Shown here: in pieces, positions 43,817 through 53,087 of the stretch | Position numbering within the stretch: position 1 is the first letter of the stretch | How the letters are laid out: every line of letters starts with the position of its first letter | Assembly: GCA_012719955.1 (NCBI GenBank) | Contig: JAAXZI010000161.1 | Location: 1 to 64,000 of the forward strand | Length of the DNA: 64,000 bases | From: Phycisphaerae bacterium | GTDB lineage: Bacteria > Planctomycetota > Phycisphaerae > UBA1845 > PWPN01 | Reading direction: 5' to 3' | The notes under the pieces: generated by a model | What the model was told of the DNA's origin: nothing | The model's input: the letters and a program-made list of their open reading frames with translations, nothing else | The model's database searches: none | Program-made: the position numbers and the translations under genes

Positions 43817-44163
43817 CATACGGTTTCCGTTACAAACCTGGGTAGATTCCTGCCCGGTTGTTGGTCGCCGCGCTGCTGATCGCTTGAATCTTCGCGCCCC
43901 CACCTCTGATGACGTTTGATTCTCTAAGCGGGCAATGGCGGGCCGGGTGGCCTACCTCTTCCAGAGGTGGGCCACCCGGCCCAAATGAATCGTGTGCGTT
44001 GTTCCGCATCCAACAGGGCGGGGCTCATCAATGCACGAGTTTGAATTGGGATCGGTATGAGTGGGCTTGGCCGGCCCGCGCTTGCGCTTCGGGCGCAGAA
44101 TGGGGGCTGCTTGAGCCCAGGTGGGGCGCCCAACGCACAGGATTCATTGGGGATCCGTATTAC
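43817..44163. repeat. Family B repeat, copy 2, split by a family A-type insertion
   Basis: 43817-43909 matches the left two thirds of family B (CGGTTTCCGTTA, GATCGCTTGAATCTTCGCGC, CACCTCTGA). The remaining third (GTGGGGCGCCCAACGCACAG, GATTCAT, ATCCGTAT) appears only at 44119-44163. The 209 bases between include CGTTTGATTCTC and the family A palindrome, shared with 17352-17425. The right end abuts the stop codon of the CvpA-like gene. Confidence 0.8.
43940..43982. repeat. Large family A palindrome
   Basis: GGGCCGGGTGGCC (43940-43952) pairs with GGCCACCCGGCCC (43970-43982). Inside it ACCTCT pairs with AGAGGT around a TCC loop, giving about 20 bp of stem with one mismatch. This is the strongest copy of the CCACCTCT/AGAGGTGG hairpin in the window. 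Confidence 0.85.
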
Positions 44164-46001
44164 TCGGCGACCAGGTTGAACTTTTCGAGATTGACATCCG
44201 TCCGGCCGGTGTAGATCTTCGTGGCCCGGGTCCCGACTTTCACCTGGTAGACGAAATAGAGAGCGTAGTCGCCCGTGAAATCCTGCCGCTTGATCCGCTC
44301 GAAGTGGGGCAGCTTGGCGAATACGTCGTCGCCCTGGCGAGCGGTCTCGTCCAGCAGAACCATCTCAAAGGTGGGTCTGCCGCCGACGCGGGCCAGGCCG
44401 TACATGCCCACTGGCAGGTAGGCGGTGCCGCGGGCATCATAGAGCTTGTAATCGGCGATGTTATCGCGAGCAAACCCCATGGCTTGCCCCAGCACGCTGC
44501 CCGGTTGGAGCTTCTCCAGGTTGACCTGGATCAGGCGCATGTCGGACGGCACATAAATGCTCTCGACGGGGGAACTGTTGCCCGGGACCGGCTGCCAGTC
44601 ATCCGTGAGGGTGGCCAGCAGGCGGCCGCCTCTGATGGCGCCGTTGGAGACTTCCGCGTTGCCCCCGTACTGGGTAAGCGGCGTCTCGAACGGCAGCTTG
44701 TCGGATACGAGGGCTTCCCGTGCCGGGCCGATGCCGGAGACGCGGTCATGATTGGAGGTGCTGCGGTTTGAAGGACCGGAGGGGCGCCGGCTGGCTCCTC
44801 CCGATTGCGGCGCCGGCTGACGCGGCGCGGGGGATGGTTCGGCCGCGCTGCCGTTGGCCGGGGCCTTGGCGCCCGGGGCTCCCAGGGCGACCGGTCGCTT
44901 TTTGTTGCGGTCCATGCGGGGGGTGATTTCCGCGCGGGCATTCTGCTTCAGTTCGACGAAGCTGCCCTCACCAAACTCAGCGTTCTCCGGCACCTCGAAG
45001 ACGAAGTCGAGCTTGTTGTCCTTGCCGCCCGGGCTGCGGCTGATGATTTCCCCGGCCCAGGTCTGCACCAGCTTGTTGCCGGCCTTCGCATCATTGATGC
45101 CGACGAGGAAGTACTCGCCGGACTCGCCCCGCTGCTCGTCCCGGATCACCAGGCGCACCTGCTCGGGGGTGAACTTGAGCGAATCGGCATTCGAGAAGGC
45201 CACGCGGACCGCCAGTCGCTTGTGCCCCGGCTTGGGTTGGTTCTTGCTGGCCACCAGAGAGAGCTTCTTGGGGTCTTCTTTGCTGGAGCTTTCGCGGGTG
45301 AAGAATTCGTTCTGCCGGATATCCCAGTAGCCGTCCACGTTCATTTCGGACGTGGTGGTCGTGGACATCTCGTCGCCCATGCGGGCCCGCGAGCGGTAGG
45401 CCTGGGCCATGAAGTCCGGATAGAAGTCGCCCAGGCGGTTTCGGCCGTGCAGGGCGTTGCCGGAGAGGTGCGAGACCAGCGCTACCGTGAATTCATCCTG
45501 CCGCAGCCAGGGGCTGCTGCGAATGTATTCCAGTTGGGCGGGGTCCTTCTGAGGCAATTCGGCATCGGGGATCGGCTGGTTCGTGCCCTTTTCCACCAGC
45601 GGCATGCGGGCAAAGCTCAGGATCGTGGTGCCAAACGGCAGCATCTCGAAACCGATGGAGAGCATGCCCACCACGATCATGCCGGTAATGAACCCGAGCA
45701 CGCCTCCGCCGGCGCGATCCACATAGAGGGGGAATTGCAGGTTGCCCTTGATGAGGACGTCCAGGAACGTGCGCAGCACCAGCAGCGAGACGATGAAGAT
45801 GCCCAGCAAGGCAATCGCCCGGCCGTGGTCGGGCTGATACTCCTTGAGGAGGGCGAAGTAGAGATCCTCGTAGAGGCCAAACGCCAGCGCGGCGGCCAGG
45901 ATGGCCAGGATGCAGTTGATCAGGGCGGTAAACAGCCCCTGCAGCCCTTCATAGAAGGCGACGGCCAGGATCAGGACGGCGGCGAAGAGAGAAAACCACA
46001 T
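44160..46001 (-). CDS. CvpA-family membrane protein with long soluble domain
   Basis: 613 aa. The N-terminal 130 residues hold four hydrophobic segments with the CvpA layout (GLQGLFTALINCILAILAAALA, LLGIFIVSLLVLRTFLDVLI, DRAGGGVLGFITGMIVVGML). CvpA is linked to colicin V production and septal functions. The remaining 470 residues are soluble and unusual for the family: a beta-rich block (LAVRVAFSNADSLKF, EYFLVGINDAKAG), a Pro/Ser/Arg-rich linker (APANGSAAEPSPAPRQP) and a C-terminal block ending FEMVLLDETARQGD and YALYFVYQVKVG. The gene starts three bases from the stop of the GspE-like gene, so they form one transcription unit. Confidence 0.75.
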   Translation of the reverse strand: MWFSLFAAVLILAVAFYEGLQGLFTALINCILAILAAALAFGLYEDLYFALLKEYQPDHGRAIALLGIFIVSLLVLRTFLDVLIKGNLQFPLYVDRAGGGVLGFITGMIVVGMLSIGFEMLPFGTTILSFARMPLVEKGTNQPIPDAELPQKDPAQLEYIRSSPWLRQDEFTVALVSHLSGNALHGRNRLGDFYPDFMAQAYRSRARMGDEMSTTTTSEMNVDGYWDIRQNEFFTRESSSKEDPKKLSLVASKNQPKPGHKRLAVRVAFSNADSLKFTPEQVRLVIRDEQRGESGEYFLVGINDAKAGNKLVQTWAGEIISRSPGGKDNKLDFVFEVPENAEFGEGSFVELKQNARAEITPRMDRNKKRPVALGAPGAKAPANGSAAEPSPAPRQPAPQSGGASRRPSGPSNRSTSNHDRVSGIGPAREALVSDKLPFETPLTQYGGNAEVSNGAIRGGRLLATLTDDWQPVPGNSSPVESIYVPSDMRLIQVNLEKLQPGSVLGQAMGFARDNIADYKLYDARGTAYLPVGMYGLARVGGRPTFEMVLLDETARQGDDVFAKLPHFERIKRQDFTGDYALYFVYQVKVGTRATKIYTGRTDVNLEKFNLVAE

Positions 46002-46003
46002 GT

Positions 46004-47851
46004 TTATTGACCCCCTTTCTTCGGGGCAGCGCCCTGGCTTGGAGCCGGACCAGGTCGGTGGGGTGGCCGGCCGGCGCCTCCTCCACGGCTCGGGGGCGCG
46101 TCTTCATCGCGCATGACCCGAAGCACCTCATTCATGCTGGTGACGCCGCTGATGACTTTCTGGATGCCCACCTCCTGGAGGAAGAGCATGCTGTTGCTGC
46201 GCGCCTGGGCGCGGATATTGTTGATGGGTTGCCCGTTACGGATCATGTCGCGCATGGTGTCGTCCACCACGAGCAGTTCGAACACGCCGGTCCGTCCGAA
46301 GTAGCCGCTGGCCTGGCAGTTGGCACAGGGCGGCAACGGGTTGCCCTTGGCGTCAAACAGTCCCTCCGGCGGCGGTGGACGGTAAAAGTGATCGATCTTG
46401 TCGGCCGGCAAGTTGGCTTTCTTGAGCAGGGCGACGTCGGGTTTGTAGGCCTGCCGGCAGGCGATGCACAGTTTGCGAATGAGCCGCTGGCAGGATACGC
46501 CCAGTAGCACCGAGGCCACGCCGTCGGTGTCGCCGGCCAGGCTGATCAGTTTCTTGAGGGCCTCGAAGCTGTCCTTGGCCTGGATGGCCATGTAGATCTT
46601 CTTGCCGTCCTGGGCGGCCTTGACGGCCAGATGCGCGGTCTCGCGATCGGGGCAGTCGCTGATCATGACCACGTCCGGCTCGCGCCGCAGGATGGTCTGA
46701 AGCTGCCGCGAGTAGGGGGCGTCAGCCTTGGTGGGATCGAAGATGTTCTGGGTGATGTTTTCGAGCTCCATGAGCGGGGAGCGTTCGATGGTCAGCAGGT
46801 TCTGCATGAAGGCATCGTGGGCGCGAAGCGCGGCGTAGAGCGTCGTGGTTATGCCGCTGACCCTCGGCCCGCTGACGATGATCAGCCCGGAGGGCTTCGC
46901 GCAGATTTCCTCGAACTGCTTCTGCTGGGCCTCGGTCATACCCAGGTCGGCGATGCGGAGCCGGTTTTCGTCGCCGACGATCTTCAAGTTCAGACGCTCG
47001 CCCTGGGTGGTGCCGCTGGTGGCGACTTTAATGGCGGTCATGTTTGCCTTGGTGCCGCTGATAGCCGCGCTGAACGAGCCCTGCTGGGGCTTGCGCCGTT
47101 CGTTGACGTCCACGCCGGCAACGCCCTTGAGGAAGTTGAGGGCCAGTTCGGCGTTTTCCCGGGGGATCAGATCGTGCCGGGGTGTGGGCACGCCGTCGAC
47201 CAGGTATACGAGCTTGACCGCGTTGGGCGAGACGACCATCTCCACCTCGGTGGCCCGGCGCCAGAGGGCGTCGAAGAGCAGCGTCTGCGCGGCCTCGTAG
47301 GGGTCCACCTGAGTCGGGTCGGTTGGAACGGTCACTTTCTTGTTATCGTGGGCGGTCAGCCGGACGCGTTCGACGGCGTCGTAGCCCTCATCTTTCTTCC
47401 GGCCCATGCCGGCGAGCTTGGATTTAATGTGCCGGGGCGTAAACACCCGGGCGTTCACATCCACCATCCCATTTCGCATGATCACGTAGATCGCGCAGGT
47501 GCCCGCAGTGATGAGGAACCACAGGCCGAAGCCGGCGGCGAACAGGCCGGGGGTCTTCCAGGGCAGCATGAGCCAGACCACTAATCCGACCGCGCCACCG
47601 CCCAGCACGACGCCGTTCCACAGCTCGCGGTTCATCCGCTTGACGAAGACGGTGTCTTTGTCCACCCATTGGCAGAACGCCAGCCAGGGGAGTATGGCCA
47701 CCAGGATCAGGGCGATTCGCACAGGGCTGGTGTAGCCGCCGGGCGGAGGCAACTCTGCCAGAGGGGCACCCACCGCCAGGGACGCATTCAGGAGGCCCGA
47801 TCCCAGGATCAGAGCGCCCCAGCGGGCCGTTTGGGAAGGGAAGAGATTCAT
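46004..47851 (-). CDS. Membrane-anchored degenerate GspE/PilB-family protein
   Basis: 615 aa. Residues about 1-135 contain four to five hydrophobic segments, unlike ordinary cytosolic GspE/PilB. The rest follows the GspE fold: N2-like domain with HDLIPRENAELALNFLKG, then the ATPase core. The P-loop reads SGPRVSGITTTLYA where GPTGSGKTTT is expected, so the Walker lysine is Ile. The Asp-box region reads IERSPLMELE, Walker B reads VMISDCPDRETA instead of VGEIRDxETA, and the His box reads AIQAKDS instead of STLHTND. The C-terminal zinc-type pairs LCIACR and CANCQASGYFGRTG remain. It is probably a pseudo-ATPase with a structural role. Confidence 0.85.
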   Translation of the reverse strand: MNLFPSQTARWGALILGSGLLNASLAVGAPLAELPPPGGYTSPVRIALILVAILPWLAFCQWVDKDTVFVKRMNRELWNGVVLGGGAVGLVVWLMLPWKTPGLFAAGFGLWFLITAGTCAIYVIMRNGMVDVNARVFTPRHIKSKLAGMGRKKDEGYDAVERVRLTAHDNKKVTVPTDPTQVDPYEAAQTLLFDALWRRATEVEMVVSPNAVKLVYLVDGVPTPRHDLIPRENAELALNFLKGVAGVDVNERRKPQQGSFSAAISGTKANMTAIKVATSGTTQGERLNLKIVGDENRLRIADLGMTEAQQKQFEEICAKPSGLIIVSGPRVSGITTTLYAALRAHDAFMQNLLTIERSPLMELENITQNIFDPTKADAPYSRQLQTILRREPDVVMISDCPDRETAHLAVKAAQDGKKIYMAIQAKDSFEALKKLISLAGDTDGVASVLLGVSCQRLIRKLCIACRQAYKPDVALLKKANLPADKIDHFYRPPPPEGLFDAKGNPLPPCANCQASGYFGRTGVFELLVVDDTMRDMIRNGQPINNIRAQARSNSMLFLQEVGIQKVISGVTSMNEVLRVMRDEDAPPSRGGGAGRPPHRPGPAPSQGAAPKKGGQ

Positions 47852-48173
47852 GGCAAGTATCGCTCAGCACGAAACATAACACTGTCTTCAGGACCGCCCA
47901 TCGGTCGGGAGCAGCTTCTTCATCATAACCGCAACCGCCCGGTGTGAGTAGGGCGGCGGGGCGGCCTGAGACCCGATGGGGTCCATACCGGTTGAGGGGG
48001 CCGGCCGGGTCCTCCCCGGCCTTTGCGCCCAAAGCGACTCCGAGCCAGTCCGTACCCTTCTTGCCTGATGGCAAGCACATCAGGACTGGTTGAGCCGCGC
48101 CATGCGTGTTCGGTTTTCTCACCCCTGCCTGTGGTACCCGTTTTGACCGGATTTCCTGCCCATTCCGGCTCTC
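47852..48173. other. 322-base gap between pilT and the pseudo-GspE gene
   Basis: Short frames only. A CCGGCCGGGTCCTCCCCGGCC-like GC hairpin lies near 47998-48020. I see no gene and no clear promoter. Confidence 0.4.
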
Positions 48174-49373
48174 TCAGCCCAGAATGGCAGCCCCGCCGGT
48201 GCTGATGCCCTTCAGTCGCATCTTTAATTCTTGCGGGTTGGGTGAAGCTGCATAGGCCGTTGAGGTCTCAATGAACTCATTTTCCACGAGGTTCTTGAGG
48301 CACTCATTCATGTCCAGCATGCCTTCGGCCTGGCAGGCCCGGATGACCTTGCCGATTTCATCCTCACGCTTCTCATCGATCAGCTTGCGGATGGTCGGAT
48401 TGGCAAACATGATCTCGACCGCCGGTACCCGGGCAATGCCGGGCTTGATGCAAGGCAGAAGCTTCTGACAGATGATAGCTTGAAGGTTGAACACCAGGGT
48501 CTGGCGGACGAGATCGCGGGAGCCCTCCGGGAGCAGGTCGAGCACACGGGTGACGGTCTGGGCGGAGCCCGAGGCGTGCACGGTTCCGAAGACCAGGTGG
48601 CCGGTTTCGGCGGCATTCAGTGCGGCCATGAAGGTTTCGGCGTCGCGCATTTCGCCGACCAGCACGACGTCCGGGTCTTCACGCATGAGGTACTTGAGGG
48701 CTTCGCCGAAATCTTTGACGTCGATGTGTACCTCGCGCTGGTTGATGAGGGCTTTCTTATCCTCAAAGAGATACTCGATCGGATCCTCGATGGTCACGAT
48801 GTGACAGGCCCGATGGGCGTTGATGTAATCGAGGGCGGCCGCAATCGTCGTGGACTTTCCGGAGCCGGTGATACCTGCCAGGAGCACGAGGCCCTGGTGG
48901 TATTCAGTGATTTTGTAAATCGATTTCGGAAGGCAGAGCTGATCAAAGTTGAGAATCGTCTTGTTGACCCGGCGGGCAGCCACGCTGAGGGTGCCGCGTT
49001 GACGGAAGATGTTGACGCGGAAGCGGTCGGAGCCGCCAAGCTGGTAGGCGAAGTCGGAAGCGCCTCGCTCGGCGAGCTGGCGCTTCTGCTGGTCGGTCAT
49101 GATCTCGAACCAGATGGCTTCCACTTCCTCGGCGCTCAGGGGCGGACCTTTGATGGGGCGCAACTCGCCCTTGTAGCGGACGTGCACGCGGGCGCCGCTC
49201 TTGAAGTGCAGGTCGGAAGCCTGGATATCCACCATGTACTTCAGGTACTTGTGGATCTTCGGCTCCTTCTTGGGCGTGGCGGGTATCCCCTGACCATTGT
49301 CCCCAGACGCGCTCTCGCTGTCCGAAATGTTCATTTCCAGCCCGCTATCCGCTTTGATGTCCGTATCTGCCAT
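48174..49373 (-). CDS. pilT: PilT-family twitching motility ATPase
   Basis: 399 aa from ATG 49373; GTG 49400 would put the GGAGGAGG ribosome site inside the gene. After an acidic 45-residue tail, the PilT fold runs from KYLKYMVDIQASDLHFKSG. Walker A LLAGITGSGKSTT (about residue 165), the Asp box IVTIEDPIEYLFE, Walker B VVLVGEMRDAETF and the His box HLVFGTVHASGSA are all intact. AIICQKLLP also fits PilT/PilU. The enzyme powers pilus retraction. It contrasts with the decayed ATPase next door. It is 23 bases after hisF. Confidence 0.92.
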   Translation of the reverse strand: MADTDIKADSGLEMNISDSESASGDNGQGIPATPKKEPKIHKYLKYMVDIQASDLHFKSGARVHVRYKGELRPIKGPPLSAEEVEAIWFEIMTDQQKRQLAERGASDFAYQLGGSDRFRVNIFRQRGTLSVAARRVNKTILNFDQLCLPKSIYKITEYHQGLVLLAGITGSGKSTTIAAALDYINAHRACHIVTIEDPIEYLFEDKKALINQREVHIDVKDFGEALKYLMREDPDVVLVGEMRDAETFMAALNAAETGHLVFGTVHASGSAQTVTRVLDLLPEGSRDLVRQTLVFNLQAIICQKLLPCIKPGIARVPAVEIMFANPTIRKLIDEKREDEIGKVIRACQAEGMLDMNECLKNLVENEFIETSTAYAASPNPQELKMRLKGISTGGAAILG

Positions 49374-49396
49374 GATGCAATCTGCCTCCTCCAGGC

Positions 49397-50164
49397 TCAC
49401 AGCCGAACCGGGATGCCCCGGTCGGCCATGAAACGCTTGGTTTCATGAATGCTGTAGGTTCCAAAGTGAAAAATGCTTGCCGCCAAGGCGGCATCGGCCT
49501 TGCCGATCGTGACGGCATCGGCCAGATGCTGCGGGCAACCCGCCCCACCGGACGCCACGACGGGGATGGTAACGGCCTCGGCCACTGCCCGGGTGATCCC
49601 CAAATCATAGCCGTTCTGCGTCCCATCAGCGTCCATACATGTCAGGACGATTTCCCCGGCTCCAAGTTCTTCCACGCGTTGGGCCCAGGGGACGGCTTCC
49701 AGCCCGGTGGGGATTCGCCCCCCGTTGATGTGGACGTCCCAGACCTCGCGGCCGTCGCGGCGGACTCGCTTGGGGTCGATGTTGACCACGATGCACTGGC
49801 GGCCGAAGCGTTCCGCCGCCTGACGGATGAAGTCGGGGTTGCGCACCGCGGCGGAATTGATGGAAACCTTGTCGGCTCCGGCGTTTAAGAGTCTGCGAAT
49901 ATCTTCCAGGTGACGGATGCCCCCGCCGACGGTGAGGGGCATAAAGACCTGCTCAGCGGTCCGGGCGACCACGTCGAGGAGGATGTCGCGTTGTTCGTGG
50001 CTGGCGGTGATATCGAGGAAGACCAGCTCGTCAGCCCCGGCCGCCTCGTAGCCGCGGGCGATTTCCACGGGGTCGCCGGCATCGCGCAGATTGATGAAAT
50101 TGACTCCCTTGACTACCCGACCGGCATGCACGTCGAGACAGGGAATAATGCGCTTTGCAAGCAT
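49397..50164 (-). CDS. hisF: Imidazole glycerol phosphate synthase cyclase subunit HisF
   Basis: 255 aa from ATG 50164 (the track begins one codon earlier at a TTG). [34 protein letters not shown] and [16 protein letters not shown] are phosphate-binding loops of this TIM barrel, and [18 protein letters not shown] holds the catalytic Asp; a second is in [14 protein letters not shown]. With HisH it makes imidazole glycerol phosphate in histidine synthesis. HisH is not in this window. Unusually it sits directly before pilT. Confidence 0.95.
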   Translation of the reverse strand: MLAKRIIPCLDVHAGRVVKGVNFINLRDAGDPVEIARGYEAAGADELVFLDITASHEQRDILLDVVARTAEQVFMPLTVGGGIRHLEDIRRLLNAGADKVSINSAAVRNPDFIRQAAERFGRQCIVVNIDPKRVRRDGREVWDVHINGGRIPTGLEAVPWAQRVEELGAGEIVLTCMDADGTQNGYDLGITRAVAEAVTIPVVASGGAGCPQHLADAVTIGKADAALAASIFHFGTYSIHETKRFMADRGIPVRL

Positions 50165-50551
50165 CAACCGCTACTCATTCAGCAGGACACATCGAGCAAA
50201 TCCTGGCCAATGGCTGGCCACTCCAGCCTGGGGCGGGTGTCACCGACCCTGGCCTTCGCCCCCTCCCAAACCCGGTCGAGGACTGAAGGTATGGCCCTTC
50301 GGCGGGAACGGATCTGGCCGGCCAAGACGATTCGTTCAGCAGACCGGAATCCGTTATCGGTATTGTATCTGTTTGTAAGTGCCCCGTTCAAGGGGAGGAT
50401 CTTCCCATTGGTATCACACGAAGGGCCGCTGTTTCGGGGGTGTTCAGGAAGTCGCGGGTGGCTTTTACCCGCTGCTGAATCGTACATTTGGGTATCACCG
50501 GCCTGTACCGGGGTCCGGTAAGCCTTGATCAACCAACTCGGAGAGAACCAG
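50165..50551. other. Divergent intergenic region hisF / MshEN gene
   Basis: No gene is seen. An AT-rich patch near 50345-50372 (GTATTGTATCTGTTTGTAAG) is the likely promoter area, and GGGGAGGATCTTCCC-like complementarity follows near 50393-50407. No hexamer pair is convincing. Confidence 0.4.
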
Positions 50552-50995
50552 ATGCTGGACACGCGGATGGGGGAAGTGTTGTGCCGGATGGGGATTATTC
50601 AGAAGGAGGATATCGACAGGATCCTGAGCCAGCAGCGGCAGACCCGACAGAAGTTCGGGCAGATCGCGATTCGGCTGGGCCTGGTTACTCAGGAGCAGAT
50701 CTGGGAGGCCTGGGCGCGGCAACTGGCCGAGCGCGAAGGCATTGACCTGGATGCCGTGGGCAGCGACACCCCCGCGGTGGAGACGCTCCCGCTGGCAACG
50801 GCCCGGCGTTTTGGGGTGGTTCCCCTTCGGCTGTGGGGTCAGAACCTGGTGGTGGCCGCACCGGCCGACATCTCCGGTGCGACGCTGGAGCAACTGGCCC
50901 GGGAGACGGGGTGCCAGATTCACGTGTGCGTTTCGACGTCCTCCAGCATTCGCGAGCACCTTCAGCGGCTGTCCGAGGCCATGTGCGCCGCCTGA
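50552..50995 (+). CDS. Stand-alone GspE/MshE N-terminal domain protein
   Basis: 147 aa from ATG 50552 (GGAGAG upstream). The pattern RMGEVLCRMGIIQKEDIDRILSQQ ... FGQIAIRLGLVTQEQIWEAWARQLAE is the paired-helix MshEN/GspE_N motif, followed by AVETLPLATARRFGVVPLRLWGQNLVVAAPADIS, the second half of the same domain. In PilB/GspE this domain is attached to the ATPase and may bind c-di-GMP; here it stands alone. Its end overlaps the convergent prfC gene by 34 bases. It may supply in trans the part that the pseudo-GspE or PilT lacks. Confidence 0.85.
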   Translation: MLDTRMGEVLCRMGIIQKEDIDRILSQQRQTRQKFGQIAIRLGLVTQEQIWEAWARQLAEREGIDLDAVGSDTPAVETLPLATARRFGVVPLRLWGQNLVVAAPADISGATLEQLARETGCQIHVCVSTSSSIREHLQRLSEAMCAA

Positions 50996-52629
50996 GCGAC
51001 CGGCGGACCGGCAGTCGCTGTCGGGCCATCGGGCAGGTCTCGGCCGAAGGGGATCTCCTGCAGAGGGATTTCCGGGTGTTTGGAGGCGAAGTAGCGCAGC
51101 GTCCAGTCATTCGGAAAGAGCAGGACGGCGTTGTCGGACGCATCCCGGGCCAGTTTGACGCCGCCGGGCAGGATCAATTCGCGAAGCTGATTGCCGGATA
51201 CCTCCGGGGAAACCCAGCGCAGGACGGTCCAGGGAGCCGGCTCCAGGCGGGTTTCGACGTTGTACTCGGTTTGGAGGCGGTACTGGGCCACGTCGAACTG
51301 GAGAGCGCCCACCGCGCCGAGGATGGATACCCGGCGCGCCTCGTCGGGATCGTGGAAAAGCTGGATAACGCCTTCGCGTTCGAGTTGTCCGAGGCCCTCG
51401 CGGAACTGCTTGGCCTGGGCGGTGCCGGCGTGCAGATACGCGAAACACTCGGGGGCGAAGGGGGGGATGCCGTGATAGATGAGACTGCCATCCTCGGTGA
51501 GGGTATCGCCCACGCGAAATTCTGAATGGCCGACGATGCCGATGATGTCGCCGGCGAAGGCTTCGTCGATGGTCTCGCGGTCCTGGCCGAAGAGTTTGTG
51601 GGAGCTGGCCAGGCGCGTCCTGCGCCCGGTGCGCGGGTGAATGACGGTCATGTCGCGTTTGAACTGTCCGGAGCAGACGCGGACGAAAGCCAGCGTATCG
51701 CGATGCCGGGGATCCATGTTGGCCTGGATCTTGAAGATGAAGCCGGAAAACTGGGCGAGATCGGGTGGTACCGACCGGCCAATGGCCTCGCGCGGACCGG
51801 GGGCGGGGGCCAGCTCCAGGAAGGAGTCGAGCAGCAACTGGACGCCGAAGTTATTGGCCGCGCTGCCGAAGAACACCGGCGTGAGATCGCCCCGTCGCAC
51901 AGCCTGGCGGTCGAACGTGGCGCCGGCGACCGTAAGCACCTCCAGCTCCTCGACAACCGGATCGAGCAGATGGGCGGGGATTCTCTCGCGGACCAGCGGA
52001 TCGGAAAGGCCGGCCACCTGGACCGGGGCCTTGTAAGCCCCGCCGGGGGTGCGTTCGAAGAGATGCATCCGGCTGGTGAGACGATCGAAGACGCCGCGGA
52101 AATCCGGGCCGGAGGCCAGCGGCCAGTTCACCGCATAAGCTTGCATCCCGAGGACGCTTTCCAACTGGTCGAGCAGCCAGAGAGGTTCGCGCGCCGGGCG
52201 GTCGAGCTTGTTCATGAAGGTAAAGATGGGAATCCGCCGGCGACGGCAGACCTCGAAGAGCTTGCGGGTCTGGCTCTCGATGCCCTTGGCGGCGTCGATG
52301 ACCATGATCACCGAATCGACGGCCATCAGCACCCGGTAGGTGTCCTCGGAGAAGTCCTTGTGGCCGGGGGTGTCCAGCAGGTTGATGACGTAGCCGTCGT
52401 ACTCGAACTGGAGCAAGGTCGAGCTGACGGAGATGCCGCGCTGCCTTTCGAGCTCCATCCAGTCGGAGGCGGTGGCGCGCTGGTGTTTGCGGGCGGTGAC
52501 CGAACCGGCCAGTTGGACGGCCCCGCCGTAGAGCAGGAACTTCTCGGTCAGGGTGGTCTTACCGGCATCCGGGTGAGAGATAATCGCGAAGGTCCGGCGG
52601 CGCCGGATCTGGTCATTAAGGCTGGGCAT
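50962..52629 (-). CDS. prfC: Peptide chain release factor 3
   Basis: 555 aa. The GTPase domain has AIISHPDAGKTTLTEK (G1), QRGISVSSTLLQF (G2), LLDTPGHKDFSEDTYR (G3) and FMNKLDR (G4), the arrangement characteristic of RF3 rather than EF-G. QVAGLSDP, VFFGSAANNFGVQLLLDSFLELAPAPGPR and HEPEIPLQEIPFG-type C-terminal sequence fit domains II and III. RF3 releases RF1/RF2 from the ribosome. Its 3' end overlaps the MshEN gene on the other strand. Confidence 0.95.
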   Translation of the reverse strand: MPSLNDQIRRRRTFAIISHPDAGKTTLTEKFLLYGGAVQLAGSVTARKHQRATASDWMELERQRGISVSSTLLQFEYDGYVINLLDTPGHKDFSEDTYRVLMAVDSVIMVIDAAKGIESQTRKLFEVCRRRRIPIFTFMNKLDRPAREPLWLLDQLESVLGMQAYAVNWPLASGPDFRGVFDRLTSRMHLFERTPGGAYKAPVQVAGLSDPLVRERIPAHLLDPVVEELEVLTVAGATFDRQAVRRGDLTPVFFGSAANNFGVQLLLDSFLELAPAPGPREAIGRSVPPDLAQFSGFIFKIQANMDPRHRDTLAFVRVCSGQFKRDMTVIHPRTGRRTRLASSHKLFGQDRETIDEAFAGDIIGIVGHSEFRVGDTLTEDGSLIYHGIPPFAPECFAYLHAGTAQAKQFREGLGQLEREGVIQLFHDPDEARRVSILGAVGALQFDVAQYRLQTEYNVETRLEPAPWTVLRWVSPEVSGNQLRELILPGGVKLARDASDNAVLLFPNDWTLRYFASKHPEIPLQEIPFGRDLPDGPTATAGPPVAQAAHMASDSR

Positions 52630-53087
52630 GTTGATACAAGTCTTTTGCTGTTACGTGATGATTGTTTATCAGTGATCCTGTGGCCGATGGACGGGTTCCC
52701 ATGGGGATCCCATCAGGCAGTCGTTGTGTAACCGTCGGGAAGCAGGCTAGGGGGGACTGACCGTATTCCCTCCGGGCGTGCGATACAGCGTGACTGTCGG
52801 CGTGGTTTGTTTCATGACCAGAGTATAGGACGGGGCAGGCTGGGCCCGCAAGTGGCCAGTTTCTGGAGGTAATTTCCAGGGAGCAGCCCGCGGTCAGCTT
52901 TCGGCCCTCGCGCTTGCTGGTGGCCTGGGGTGTGGGCATTGGCCATTCCATGCCATGACGATTCACCACGACGCGGGGGGCTTCGTGCTGACCACAGCGG
53001 GGCGCGGTGTGGTGTTGACTGGCCGGGCGTGATCCTTCGCAGCCCGCGGGAGCCTCATGCCTGATCGGCGGCCGGTTATCGGGCCCG
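52630..53087. other. 458-base gap between prfC and the minor-pilin operon
   Basis: No gene is supported. On the minus strand TTGCGG and TATACT near 52829-52853 with an 18-base spacer might serve prfC. On the plus strand no clear promoter for the pilin operon was found. Short frames here are GC-rich shadows. Confidence 0.4.

Noticed and set aside
52750-52820. 22-codon frame (MKQTTPTVTLY) as an RF3 leader peptide
   Set aside because: The possible -10 box ends too close to its ATG and there is no ribosome site.
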